64,000 nucleotides of DNA from JAVJSD01 sp040219575 (GTDB lineage: Bacteria; Planctomycetota; Planctomycetia; Pirellulales; Pirellulaceae): NCBI GenBank assembly GCA_040219575.1, contig JAVJSD010000131.1, positions 1 through 64,000 on the forward strand, given 5' to 3'. Below the pieces are notes generated by a model. The model was not told where the DNA came from. It worked only from the letters and a program-made list of their open reading frames with translations, and made no database searches. Made by a program: the position numbers and the translations under genes. Below are positions 32,777 to 40,834 of the stretch, in pieces. Position 1 is the stretch's first letter. The number at the start of each line of letters is the position of its first letter.

Positions 32777-33904
32777 CTATTTGCCTTCTTCCGCGGCCGC
32801 GCTTCGGGCTTTGGCCTTGGCCCGGATGGCCGCCCGCGCCGCATCAAGCCGCGCGGGCCATGCAAACCGCGGCGCCGCGGTCGGGTCGTAGCCCTTCAAG
32901 TGCCCCTGGAGACGCGTGGCCGGTTTGGTGTATTTCAGCTCGGTGTCGCCGAACACTTCCTGACACAGCGAGGCGAGCGCGGGATCGTATTCGACGAGCT
33001 CTCGTCGCGTGTTGACGTGATTGTGGTCGTGATCGTTCTCGCGATTGTCGTCGAACCAGGACTGCACCCCCTCGGCGAAATACTCGTGATGGTTCACCGA
33101 CGCGTATTTGCCTTTCCATAAACCGGCCGCCATCGCTCGGTCGTAGGCCGCCTTCAGCCGCCGATCAAAGGTTGGATCGACGTTCACCAGGCCGCGCAAA
33201 TGGAGGTTGTGCGCGAACTCGTGGATCAAGATGCATTCCTTGGCATACGGATCGCCGGCGTAGGCGAGCAGGTTCTCCTCGGCGCAGGAGCAGTAGGGGT
33301 CGGTTTCGCTTCCGCCCAGGCCTCGGGCGCGCGCATCCCAGTACTCCTTGGGCCGCAAGCGGGTGAATTCCGGCAAGTCGGTGGTGAATTCGTTGTGGGC
33401 CATGATGCACAGTCGGGCGCCGCTCTTGATCATGGCCTCGCGCACGTCGGGCCGCTTGGCGAGCATCATGTTGACAAGGTAGGCGGCTTCCTTGAGCGCG
33501 TAGGGATTCACCCGGGCCGAGGCGACGATGGGAAACCCGTCGGCGTCGATGGATTGCGTGTAAAACGCCGGAACACCGTCGCGGCCTTTGGAATCGAAGC
33601 GAAACCCCTGCACGGACGCCTCGCAGGTCACCGTGGCTTCCGTTTTGTCGTCGCGTCCCACGATGGCGAAACGGTGGCCCAGGGTCGTCGCAATGATCGT
33701 GTCTTTTCCCGGAGCGACGCTGCCGTTGGGAATCCGCTCGGCGTCCGACTTGAGCCAGAAAATGTCGATCGGCTGAGTGTCGCCGTTGATGATTTGAAGT
33801 TGCGGACGCCGATCGGCCGGCGGTTCGGCCGACCATCCGGTCGCCGCCCCCAGCACGCCCGCCAACAAAGCGATGCGGCCAATGAGTGAAACGGAAATGT
33901 TCAT
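32777..33904 (-). CDS. Secreted HExxH metallopeptidase-like protein, paralogue of the fusion's C-terminal domain
   Basis: About 375 aa from the ATG at 33904, which begins a signal peptide (MNISVSLIGRIALLAGVLGA). An N-terminal beta module of about 100 residues precedes the catalytic-type domain. LIHEFAHNLHLRG contains His228, Glu229 and His232, and HEYFAEGVQSWFDDN...HDHNH provides a likely third zinc ligand (Glu). The two motif blocks align with those in the 1067-aa sulfatase fusion upstream (EYWAEGVQCWYNTN...HDHNH), so the two genes share this domain. Its pairing with HExxH in both proteins argues for a metalloenzyme. Substrate and peptidase activity are unproven. No good ribosome site was found. 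Confidence 0.75.
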   Translation of the reverse strand: MNISVSLIGRIALLAGVLGAATGWSAEPPADRRPQLQIINGDTQPIDIFWLKSDAERIPNGSVAPGKDTIIATTLGHRFAIVGRDDKTEATVTCEASVQGFRFDSKGRDGVPAFYTQSIDADGFPIVASARVNPYALKEAAYLVNMMLAKRPDVREAMIKSGARLCIMAHNEFTTDLPEFTRLRPKEYWDARARGLGGSETDPYCSCAEENLLAYAGDPYAKECILIHEFAHNLHLRGLVNVDPTFDRRLKAAYDRAMAAGLWKGKYASVNHHEYFAEGVQSWFDDNRENDHDHNHVNTRRELVEYDPALASLCQEVFGDTELKYTKPATRLQGHLKGYDPTAAPRFAWPARLDAARAAIRAKAKARSAAAEEGK

Positions 33905-33917
33905 GGCTGAAGGGGAA

Positions 33918-34121
33918 TCACGATGTGTGCGTTGCCTGTTTGTTTGGCCGATCGGGGAACAGCCAATCAATGAGCGATTCCGCCGTGATGAAGAAGTCGA
34001 TGGCGGGAAATGGAGAGCGCGGCTTTGCGACTATCCTCTCCAGATCGAACCGGAGTTTCTCCAGCAGTTGCTCCGCAGTGAGAACGCCAAAAATCCCCTT
34101 CATGCCTGCCTCCTGCTGCAC
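33918..34121 (-). pseudogene. Truncated small phage/island-type protein
   Basis: 67 codons; the core MKGIFGVLTAEQLLEKLRFD followed by AIDFFITAESLIDWLFP resembles, from memory, the N-terminal half of a small family of roughly 150 aa found in prophages and genomic islands. Here the frame ends shortly after the DW motif, so the copy is probably cut short. It lies 16 bp after another small phage-like gene and next to tRNA-Lys. A toxin-antitoxin pair was considered, but neither product shows toxin features. Family recognition was not checked by search. Confidence 0.5.
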
Positions 34122-34137
34122 TGCCTGCCCCGTCGGC

Positions 34138-34350
34138 CTAAGCGTTTAGCATTGCGTCTGCGAGGTCAAATGCCTTCTTTGCAATTTCCTCGTCCGACAC
34201 TGTCAGCTTCCTGCCGTTGCTTTCGCGTCCGCAAGCCTGGACGAGTGCTTGCATCGCCATTGTCGCGTACCATTCCCGAACGCTGAGACCTATACCGCTT
34301 GCCGTTTTATGTTCAAACGGAAACGCAAAGTCGGAAGCTGGCTTTGGCAT
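34138..34350 (-). CDS. Small phage-type hypothetical protein
   Basis: 70 aa. The segment GIGLSVREWYATMAMQALV and the ending AFDLADAMLNA match, from memory, short phage and prophage hypotheticals of the form GMSLRDYFAAKAM...YLMADAML. No activity is known for these. The gene sits between tRNA-Lys and the truncated phage-type gene in a patch of lower GC than its surroundings. The start ATG at 34350 is preceded by a G-rich stretch. Confidence 0.55.
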   Translation of the reverse strand: MPKPASDFAFPFEHKTASGIGLSVREWYATMAMQALVQACGRESNGRKLTVSDEEIAKKAFDLADAMLNA

Positions 34351-34417
34351 CTCGGCCCCCTTTTGCTTGCGATGGGTTTTTGCTGTGTTGCCCCCGGCGG
34401 AATCGCCGTAAGTCGAG

Positions 34418-34490
<73 letters not shown>

Positions 34491-34673
34491 GTCGGTTTGG
34501 AGGACTCCCTGTTGGGGAGGTTCCGCCAAAACGAAACCGACAAGTTTAACGACTTGCCGGCAAATGGGAAGACGCCTTGAAGGGTGGAAAAGGTTCGCGA
34601 TTTCAGGGGTTATCGAGCGGAGGATTGCGCCGCGCGGTGGTCGAGCGGTGGGCCAGGCGGGGGCTCGAGGGGA

Positions 34674-34696
34674 ACGACGGACTGGACGTCCGTCGT
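34674..34696. repeat. Short palindrome, family 3 (ACGACGGAC)
   Basis: ACGACGGAC (34674-34682) and GTCCGTCGT (34688-34696) form a perfect 9-bp stem with a 5-base loop. It lies in the intergenic region downstream of the aminotransferase stop. Related half-sites appear right after the stop at 5400 (GTACGACGGACGTCC) and near 51139. Confidence 0.6.
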
Positions 34697-34739
34697 ACTT
34701 GCCGGTGCGTTGGGGGCTCGGTCGGGTTGGAAAGTTGAC

Positions 34740-36122
34740 CTAGGGGAGTTCGGCGAGGGTTTCGCTGATGGAGCGGTCGAGCACGGCGAGCATTTCGTCG
34801 ATGTGCTCGGCGGTGGAGATCAGCGGAGGACCGAGGGCGAGCCAGTGCGGGTCGAAGCGCGTGAGCAAGCCGTGGTCGAGCGCGCGGCGTCCGACGCGCG
34901 TGCCGAAGGCGATCCGCGGATCGAATTGTCTGCGCGTGGCGCGGTCCTCGACGAACTCCATCGCCTGGAAGAGTCCCTTGCCGCGGAGGTCGCCGATGAC
35001 GGGATGCTTCTCGGCTAACTGCTCGAGTCCCCTGCGCAGTCGCTCGCCTTGGCGGCGGACGTTGGCCAGCACGTCGTTTTCCAGAATCTCGCGGAGCACG
35101 GCGATGGCGGCGGCGCAGGAGACGGGGTTGCCTTCGAACGTGTGCCCTTCCACGAATCCGGGATTCTCGCCGGCCGGCCCCCAGAAGGCGTCGGCCAGTT
35201 CGCGGCGGCAAATCATCGCCGAGACCGGCGCCAGCCCGCCGCCCAATCCCTTGGCGATGCACAGCACGTCGGGCGTGACGCCGAACGTCTCGGCCGCGAA
35301 CAGGTTGCCGGTGCGGCCCACGCCGGTGATGATCTCGTCGAACATCAGCAGCACGTTGTTCTTGGTGCAGATCTCGCGCAGCAGCGGCAGGTACTCCGAC
35401 GGCGGATCGATCACGCCGCCGGTGTGGCCGATCGGCTCGACGAGCACCGCCGCCACGGTGGCCGGATCCTCCATGTCGATCACGTCGCCCACGATCGTGG
35501 CGCAGGTGATGCCGCACTCGTCGTACTGCTTGCCGAAGGGGCAGCGGTAGCAGGTGGGCGGAAAGACGTGCAGGAAGCCGGGGGCCAGCGGCTCGTTGAC
35601 CGTCTTGCGCGACTTGAGGCCCGAGGCGGAGAGCGACCCGAGCGTGGAACCGTGCCACGATTGGTAGCGGCTGATGATTTTGTACTTGCCGGGATTGCCG
35701 GTGAGTTTGTGGTACTGCCGCGCGAGTTTGATGGCGGCCTCGGTCACCTCGCTGCCGCCGCATTGCAGCTTGACCGCCGAAAGGTCGCCGGGGGCGAGTT
35801 CGGCCAGCAAGTTGGCCAATTGCACGGCCAGTGGATTGGTGCCGTGCATGGGGGGAGAAAAGGCCATCTTTTCGAGCTGCGTCTTGACGGCTTCCAGTAC
35901 GCGGCGGTTGCCATGGCCGACCGACACCACGTAAATGCCGCTGAGCGCGTCGAGATAACGCTTGCCATCGGAATCCCAGTAGTGAACGCCGTCGGCGCGA
36001 GCCATGATGAACGGCTGTTTCGACCACTCGGCCATCTGGTCGCGGACGAAGATCTGCCGCAGGAAACGCTCTTCGCTGGCTTGGGCTTCGCTGATCAACT
36101 CGGGGAAGGATTCGGCGGGCAT
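34740..36122 (-). CDS. Class III PLP-dependent aminotransferase
   Basis: 460 aa from the ATG at 36122. Fold type I aminotransferase: GTNPLAVQLANLLAELAPGD near 94, LMFDEIITGVGRTG with Asp262 contacting the pyridine nitrogen, and IAKGLGGGLAPVSA with Lys291 as the Schiff-base lysine. It transfers an amino group between an omega- or alpha-amino acid (or amine) and a keto acid; the donor cannot be read from sequence. A cysteine set (TCYRCPFGKQYDECGITC, C191, C194, C203, C207) is unusual for the class but recurs in one subgroup from memory. The gene starts 4 bp after the sigma-like gene ends, so the two are likely co-transcribed. Confidence 0.88.
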   Translation of the reverse strand: MPAESFPELISEAQASEERFLRQIFVRDQMAEWSKQPFIMARADGVHYWDSDGKRYLDALSGIYVVSVGHGNRRVLEAVKTQLEKMAFSPPMHGTNPLAVQLANLLAELAPGDLSAVKLQCGGSEVTEAAIKLARQYHKLTGNPGKYKIISRYQSWHGSTLGSLSASGLKSRKTVNEPLAPGFLHVFPPTCYRCPFGKQYDECGITCATIVGDVIDMEDPATVAAVLVEPIGHTGGVIDPPSEYLPLLREICTKNNVLLMFDEIITGVGRTGNLFAAETFGVTPDVLCIAKGLGGGLAPVSAMICRRELADAFWGPAGENPGFVEGHTFEGNPVSCAAAIAVLREILENDVLANVRRQGERLRRGLEQLAEKHPVIGDLRGKGLFQAMEFVEDRATRRQFDPRIAFGTRVGRRALDHGLLTRFDPHWLALGPPLISTAEHIDEMLAVLDRSISETLAELP

Positions 36123-36126
36123 GCAT

Positions 36127-36993
36127 TCACTCGGAGGGAGAGGGGGATTCGGTGGGAAACTTGTCCTTCCAATCGGACGGAAGGATGTCGCGGACATGTT
36201 CGCGGAGGCCCAGGGCGATCAGTTCCTCCTCGACGGCGTCGGCGGTGGGGCGATCGAGGCCGTCGGCGACTTCCGTCACCAGCAGTTCGGCGAAGCGACG
36301 GCGGGCGCGGCGAAGTTTCTGGCGGACGGCGTCGGCCCGCACGGCGGCGCCGGCATGCTCCGCGAGCCGGCGGGCGAGTTGCTCGGAGGAATCGTCGGGA
36401 TGCTCGCTACGGAGCTTGAGCAGGGTGTAGTCGAGGCTCCCCTTGGTTTGTTGTTGATGCTGCTGGAGCGCGGACCAGGTCAATTCCAGAGTCGACTTGC
36501 GCCACGAGGCGATCCAGGCCTGGTCGAGTTCTGGCTCTTGGCTTTCTTGCGGGGGCGCGTCGAGCTGTTCGACGTCGAGCGGCGCGCCGCGGCGGAGGCC
36601 TTCGCGGCGCCAGCGATTGCGGACCATGTTCCGCACGGCCGTCTTGAGCAGGTCGCGAAAGCGTCCCCGCCGCGGATCGGCCCCACTGAAGTCGCCCTGC
36701 AGCATGCGGACGACGGCGTCCTGGGCGACTTCATCGGCCGCGGCCTCGTCGCGAATGATGCCCTGCACGTAGCGGCGGATAGCGGTCGAGTAACGCAGCA
36801 CCAACTCGCGCCGCGCGTGGCCGGCCGTCGTCTGAGCATCGTCGCCAGCGCGTTGCACCAGGCTCCACCGGGTGGCGATTCGATCGAGTCGGTCGTCGTT
36901 CGCCGACGGCGAAGACTGCGCCGGCGAAGACGGCGCCGGTGAAGACGGCGCCCGCGGAGACGGCGACTCTTCCGGTTGGGGCGATTCGACCAT
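36127..36993 (-). CDS. ECF-like sigma factor with Ser/Pro N-terminal extension
   Basis: 288 aa. An N-terminal Pro/Ser-rich tail of about 35 residues (encoded by 15-bp tandem repeats) precedes region 2, seen as LRYSTAIRRYVQGIIRDEAAADEVAQDAV and FRDLLKTAVRNMVRNRWRREG. The C-terminal half has a helical segment with a region-4-like DNA-binding part (SEQLARRLAEHAGAAVRADAV, VRQKLRRARRRFAELL). This layout matches planctomycete sigma factors associated with Ser/Thr kinase or other signalling, but no kinase is adjacent here. The start ATG at 36993 is preferred over one seven codons upstream. It leads the aminotransferase by 4 bp. Confidence 0.75.
   Translation of the reverse strand: MVESPQPEESPSPRAPSSPAPSSPAQSSPSANDDRLDRIATRWSLVQRAGDDAQTTAGHARRELVLRYSTAIRRYVQGIIRDEAAADEVAQDAVVRMLQGDFSGADPRRGRFRDLLKTAVRNMVRNRWRREGLRRGAPLDVEQLDAPPQESQEPELDQAWIASWRKSTLELTWSALQQHQQQTKGSLDYTLLKLRSEHPDDSSEQLARRLAEHAGAAVRADAVRQKLRRARRRFAELLVTEVADGLDRPTADAVEEELIALGLREHVRDILPSDWKDKFPTESPSPSE
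36911..36970. repeat. 15-bp tandem repeat inside the sigma gene
   Basis: Units gaagactgcgccggc, gaagacggcgccggt and gaagacggcgcccgc at 36911-36955, followed by a partial fourth unit. They encode the SSPAP-type repeats of the sigma factor's N-terminal tail. Being a multiple of three, changes in copy number would alter tail length without shifting frame. Confidence 0.8.
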
Positions 36994-37351
36994 GCCTGGC
37001 CTCCAGGGGGACAACGTGTTCTGTCATCAGGTTACGACGGACTCTCGGGGCCGTCGAGTGTAGAAACCCACGGAGGCGGACGCCGGTCGAACTTGGGCCG
37101 TAAGTAGCAAACGCCGCCGTCTGGAGTTGAACCGCGCCGCAGGGGCTTGGTATTCTTGAGAACCGCCGGCCGCGACCAGAACGCCTCTTCAGATTGAACG
37201 AGTCACCCCCATCGCTTTCGCGTCGAACCACGCCTGGGTTGCGCCGCACACGCGCACGTTGATCCGACTTTGGGCGGCGTACACCACGTTCCAATTCGGC
37301 GCCCGGAAAATGTTCGGGGCGGGCGAGAGGGATCGTCCGGGGATCGAAAGT
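36994..37351. other. Divergent intergenic region
   Basis: About 360 bp between the sigma-like gene and the first zinc-ribbon membrane protein, which are divergently oriented. It should contain both promoters. The downstream frame is open to 37259, but the extension lacks a zinc ribbon or signal and is treated as untranslated. No repeat or RNA was recognised. Confidence 0.45.
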
Positions 37352-37963
37352 ATGCCGATCGAGTTTCGATGCACAAACTGCGAACGTGTGGTTAGCGCGC
37401 CGGAGGCGACGGCAGGGCAATCGGGCCGATGCCCTCACTGCAGCGGCCTGGTGATGATCCCGAGCGACTCGATCGAACGCCCCGCCGGCATTCCGCCTGG
37501 CCCCGTAGGTGGAGTCGGTGCGCCGCTCCCGCCGGGTCCCCTTCCCGCCACGACCCCGCCTCGCCCCGTTGAGGTTTTGCCTCCGCCATCGGCCGGTTAT
37601 GGTTACGATGGATACGGCGGTGCGCACCGGCGCGCCCATCGGGGGCCGATGGTGCTCACGTTCGGCATTTGTTCGTCGATCTGCGGCCTGATGGCCGGCA
37701 GCGGCTGCCTATGTTGTCTGCTGGCGCCCGTGAGTTTCGCCAGTTCCCTTCCCGCCGTCGGTTTCGGAATTCCCGCCGTGGCGATCGGCTACATCGACCT
37801 GCGGGCGATGAAGGAAGGATTGATGGACGAAACCGGTCGCCAGATGACGATGACGGGCGCGGTGCTGGGCGGGGTGGGACTGATTGCGATCCTGCTCGGC
37901 GTCTTGATGAGGGTGCTGTGGATCGTCGCTGCTTCACTTTCCAGCGCCGCGAAGGGCGTCTAA
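37352..37963 (+). CDS. Zinc-ribbon membrane protein (first of a pair)
   Basis: 203 aa from the ATG at 37352. The N-terminal zinc ribbon has paired cysteines, CTNCERVVSAPE and GRCPHCSGLVMIP. A Pro/Gly-rich linker follows (about 55-95), then two to three membrane helices (VLTFGICSSICGLMAGSGCL, VSFASSLPAVGFGIPAVAIG, AVLGGVGLIAILLGVLM), similar to DUF4190-type modules. The cytoplasmic zinc ribbon on a small membrane protein is common in planctomycetes. Function is unknown. The paralogous gene follows after 24 bp. Confidence 0.75.
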   Translation: MPIEFRCTNCERVVSAPEATAGQSGRCPHCSGLVMIPSDSIERPAGIPPGPVGGVGAPLPPGPLPATTPPRPVEVLPPPSAGYGYDGYGGAHRRAHRGPMVLTFGICSSICGLMAGSGCLCCLLAPVSFASSLPAVGFGIPAVAIGYIDLRAMKEGLMDETGRQMTMTGAVLGGVGLIAILLGVLMRVLWIVAASLSSAAKGV

Positions 37964-37987
37964 ACGCGTCTAAACGAGATACAACCG

Positions 37988-38833
37988 ATGACCATCCAGT
38001 TCAATTGCACCAGTTGCGGCAAGAAGATGCGGACCGACGACGTCCACGCGGGCAAGAAAGGAAAATGCCCCAAGTGCGGCGCCACGGTCGATATTCCCTT
38101 GCCCGGTCTGCCGACGGAACCAAAGCAGGAATCCCCTCCGCCCAAGCCCGCGACTCCCTCGGTGCCGATGGGCCTGACGCCGATCGACTCGCCCTCGCCC
38201 ACGAGTCCGGCGCCCCCCAGTCCAGCGCCGAAGCCCGAGGCGCAGGGCCCCCCGTCGGACTTGTTCGGGGCCGCGGCGGGCTCGACTGTGTCATGGGACG
38301 CGAATCAGGATTTTCTCAGCGAGTTGGCCGGGCCGTCCCCCACGGCGGGCGCCTCGGGCGGACTCGTGCCGTTGCCGGACGACCAACAACCGGCCGCGAC
38401 AAATCCCGGCGCCTACGCGGCGCAACCCGCACCGGCTTACTCCCCGCCCGCCTACTCGGCGCCCAGCTATTCGGCGCCGCCGGCGTCGCCCAATCCGTAC
38501 GCCGCTTACGGTCCAGCGTATGGCGCCGCGCCGCGGCAGAGCCAGACCGACGTGGCGGGAATCATCGGACTGATTCTGGGAATCATGGCGACATTGTGCA
38601 TGTTGGCGGGCTGCGTTTTGATGTGCGCGACGGTGCCCGCCATGATCATCACCGTTCCGATCAGTTCGATCGCTTCGATCATCGGATTGGTGCTCGGCTT
38701 CTACGCCAAGGACGCGTTGCGGACGGCTTCGCTGATCCTGAACGGCGTGACGCTCGGCGCCAACGCCGTCCTGTTGGCGGTCGGCCTGGCGCTGCTGATC
38801 CTGGGGATCGGCATCCTGGCGGCGAACCAATAG
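37988..38833 (+). CDS. Zinc-ribbon membrane protein (second of a pair)
   Basis: 281 aa. The N-terminal ribbon (FNCTSCGKKMRTDD, GKCPKCGATVDIPLP) is like that of the upstream gene, ahead of a long Pro/Ala/Tyr-rich linker (about 40-185) and a C-terminal membrane module with three hydrophobic segments (IIGLILGIMATLCMLAGCVL, AMIITVPISSIASIIGLVLG, ANAVLLAVGLALLILGIGIL). The two genes look like tandem paralogues in one transcript. No enzymatic motif is seen. A palindromic repeat follows 56 bp after the stop. Confidence 0.75.
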   Translation: MTIQFNCTSCGKKMRTDDVHAGKKGKCPKCGATVDIPLPGLPTEPKQESPPPKPATPSVPMGLTPIDSPSPTSPAPPSPAPKPEAQGPPSDLFGAAAGSTVSWDANQDFLSELAGPSPTAGASGGLVPLPDDQQPAATNPGAYAAQPAPAYSPPAYSAPSYSAPPASPNPYAAYGPAYGAAPRQSQTDVAGIIGLILGIMATLCMLAGCVLMCATVPAMIITVPISSIASIIGLVLGFYAKDALRTASLILNGVTLGANAVLLAVGLALLILGIGILAANQ

Positions 38834-38889
38834 CATCGCCTTCGGCAGCATTCGAAACACTCGTGCTGCGCTATCGGTAGGAACTCGCG

Positions 38890-38960
38890 TAGCGGAAGTC
38901 GTGAGACGTCGTGAGACTTCCGACAGCGTTGAAAAAGAGAAACTCTCACGAGTTCCGCTA
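38890..38960. repeat. Palindromic intergenic repeat, family 1 variant
   Basis: TAGCGGAAGTCGTGAGA at 38890-38906 and TCTCACGAGTTCCGCTA at 38944-38960 are inverted copies with one mismatch. The sequence is a variant of the 25-bp arms at 53285 and 62857, with GTCGTGAGAC repeated in the left half. It sits between convergent genes. Confidence 0.75.
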
Positions 38961-38981
38961 CAAGACGGCTAGCCGGCGCGA

Positions 38982-40622
38982 TTAGCCGAAGGGACTGTCG
39001 GACGCCGCGGCGCCGCCCGTGCCGAACGGATCGTCTGAAGCGGGTGGCGTGCTGCCGCCTCCGCCGGTTCCAAACGGGTCGTCGGATGCCGGGGGCGAAG
39101 AGCCGCCCGTGCCGAAGGGGTCGCTCGAAGTGGAAGGCGTCGTGGTGGTGGAGCCGCCGGTTCCGAAGGGATCGTCCGAGGCGGCGGGAGTCGTACCCAG
39201 TCCGCCCGCGTCATCGCCGTCCGGACCCACCTTGACCTGTTTGGTCTCTGTCGATTCCTGGCCGGGGCCGGAGTACACCAACGGCCGCGCCAGTTGCGGC
39301 TCGTGCAGGCATTGCAGCAAGCCCGACTTGGTTCCCACGTAGATGCGGTCGGTGGCGTGATTGGTGATCAGGAAGTCGAGTTGCTCGGTGGGGAGCGAAG
39401 CGATGCGTCCGCCGTTCTTGGCGTCGATGACGAGCAACCGGCCGATCTGATCGGTGCAGTAGACGCGATCCTTGCTGCCGGCCAGGAACTTTTTGACGCG
39501 GGGCGTCCACCACTGCTCCAGTCCCGTCTCGGCGTCCACGCAGAACAGTCCCCCCTTGTCGGTCACGACGAACACGGAGTCGCCCACGACATGGGGAGAC
39601 GAGGCGATGGGCGAACCGGTGGAGAACCGCCAAATGATGGCCCCCGAGGTTTCATCGACGTTGTACACGTAGCCGTCGATCGAGGCCATCATCAACGAGC
39701 GTCCTTTGGCGTCGTAGGTGATCGGCGCCACGACCGTGTCGTCGGCCTCGGTGCGATACAGCATGCCTTCCTTGTTGGCGTTGACGACGTACATGAAGCC
39801 GCGGTCGGTCACCCAGGCGCAGACGGAAGGGGTCACGGTTGGTTGCAGGTAGCAGTCGCCGATGGAAACCAGCGTGATCGGTGCGCGAAATTTGCGTTCG
39901 AGTTCCTCGTCTTCTTCGTCGGTCGTGAGCTTGAAGGCCTCGACCTTGCCGTTCATCAGCGGGACAAAGACCATCTCATCGCTAACGGCGGGACCGGCGC
40001 CCGGCGCGCCGCTCAGTCGACGCTCCCAGGCCAGCACTCCCGTGCCGCGTTCGACGACGTACAGCGTCGAACCGTTGACCACGGCCACGTAGTCTTCGTT
40101 GACGCCGGGTTCGAGCGTGGGGTAGTCGGTGCTGCCGATGATGTTCGACCAGCGGGTGCGTCCTGTTTCGCCGTCGATGGCGTGCACCACTCCCCGGTTG
40201 GTGGAGGCGTACAGCGAGATCTCGGGAACGACGGACGTGATCAGTTTCGGCTCGAGCCCCTCGGCGGTCAGTTCCTCGATCTTGGCGTTGGCCGCCTTGA
40301 GGGCCTCCTCGGCGCCCCTCGGCTGCCCGAACGGGTCGCGTTCCAATTCACTGAACTCCAGCTTGCCGGTCTCCCACACGACCTCGTAGATCGTGAACGC
40401 CTTGGCGTGCGACACGTAGGGAGTGACAAAGCTGAGTTCGCCCCGTCCGCTGTCGACGTTGATCTGCGTGAACCACGACCGCTCGAGCCCGATCCGCCGG
40501 GCGTCGATCGACGACACCAAGCCTCGGCTTTGGGCCAGCAAGGCGCCGCCCGAAAACAGCGTGGCCGCGGCGAAAACCAGGGTCGCCCAGCGGGCGCGAT
40601 GGAACAGAAGGTGGTGCCGCAT
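38982..40622 (-). CDS. Exported PQQ-like propeller protein with DPFGTGG-repeat tail
   Basis: 546 aa from the ATG at 40622, preceded by GAGGAA seven bases upstream; the longer frame to 40754 is not supported. Signal peptide ends SGGALLAQ (about 30). Propeller blades include VHAIDGETGRTRWSN, ERGTGVLAWERRL, DETSGAIIWRF and DAETGLEQWW. The last 70 residues are low-complexity with four DPFGTGG units and a final SPFG, separated by Ser/Thr/Pro spacers. The propeller suggests a periplasmic scaffold or sensor; the tail may be a surface or protein-binding linker. It converges with the zinc-ribbon membrane genes and diverges from the 1339-aa gene. Confidence 0.82.
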   Translation of the reverse strand: MRHHLLFHRARWATLVFAAATLFSGGALLAQSRGLVSSIDARRIGLERSWFTQINVDSGRGELSFVTPYVSHAKAFTIYEVVWETGKLEFSELERDPFGQPRGAEEALKAANAKIEELTAEGLEPKLITSVVPEISLYASTNRGVVHAIDGETGRTRWSNIIGSTDYPTLEPGVNEDYVAVVNGSTLYVVERGTGVLAWERRLSGAPGAGPAVSDEMVFVPLMNGKVEAFKLTTDEEDEELERKFRAPITLVSIGDCYLQPTVTPSVCAWVTDRGFMYVVNANKEGMLYRTEADDTVVAPITYDAKGRSLMMASIDGYVYNVDETSGAIIWRFSTGSPIASSPHVVGDSVFVVTDKGGLFCVDAETGLEQWWTPRVKKFLAGSKDRVYCTDQIGRLLVIDAKNGGRIASLPTEQLDFLITNHATDRIYVGTKSGLLQCLHEPQLARPLVYSGPGQESTETKQVKVGPDGDDAGGLGTTPAASDDPFGTGGSTTTTPSTSSDPFGTGGSSPPASDDPFGTGGGGSTPPASDDPFGTGGAAASDSPFG

Positions 40623-40834
40623 CACGGATTCCTCGACAGCATTGCGAACGTTGCGCCCCGGCCACCTTCTATGATAGTAAAACGCGGCGGCGATGCCACG
40701 CGAATTGTCCCCTGGCGGGGGCGGGGGGCGAGGCGGCGGCGACCGCTGGACCAAATTGGCTTGCGCTCCTAGGATGGGCGTTTACACCCGTCCGCGCATC
40801 GGACGTAAGATGGCGGGCCCCTAGGAGTTTGACG

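Noticed and set aside
33918..34350. The two small genes as a toxin-antitoxin pair
   Set aside because: Neither product shows a toxin fold or a DNA-binding motif; their similarity, from memory, is to phage hypotheticals, and one appears truncated.
34395..34408. Small hairpin CGGCG-GAAT-CGCCG downstream of tRNA-Lys as a terminator
   Set aside because: The stem is only 5 bp and is not followed by a T run on the minus strand.
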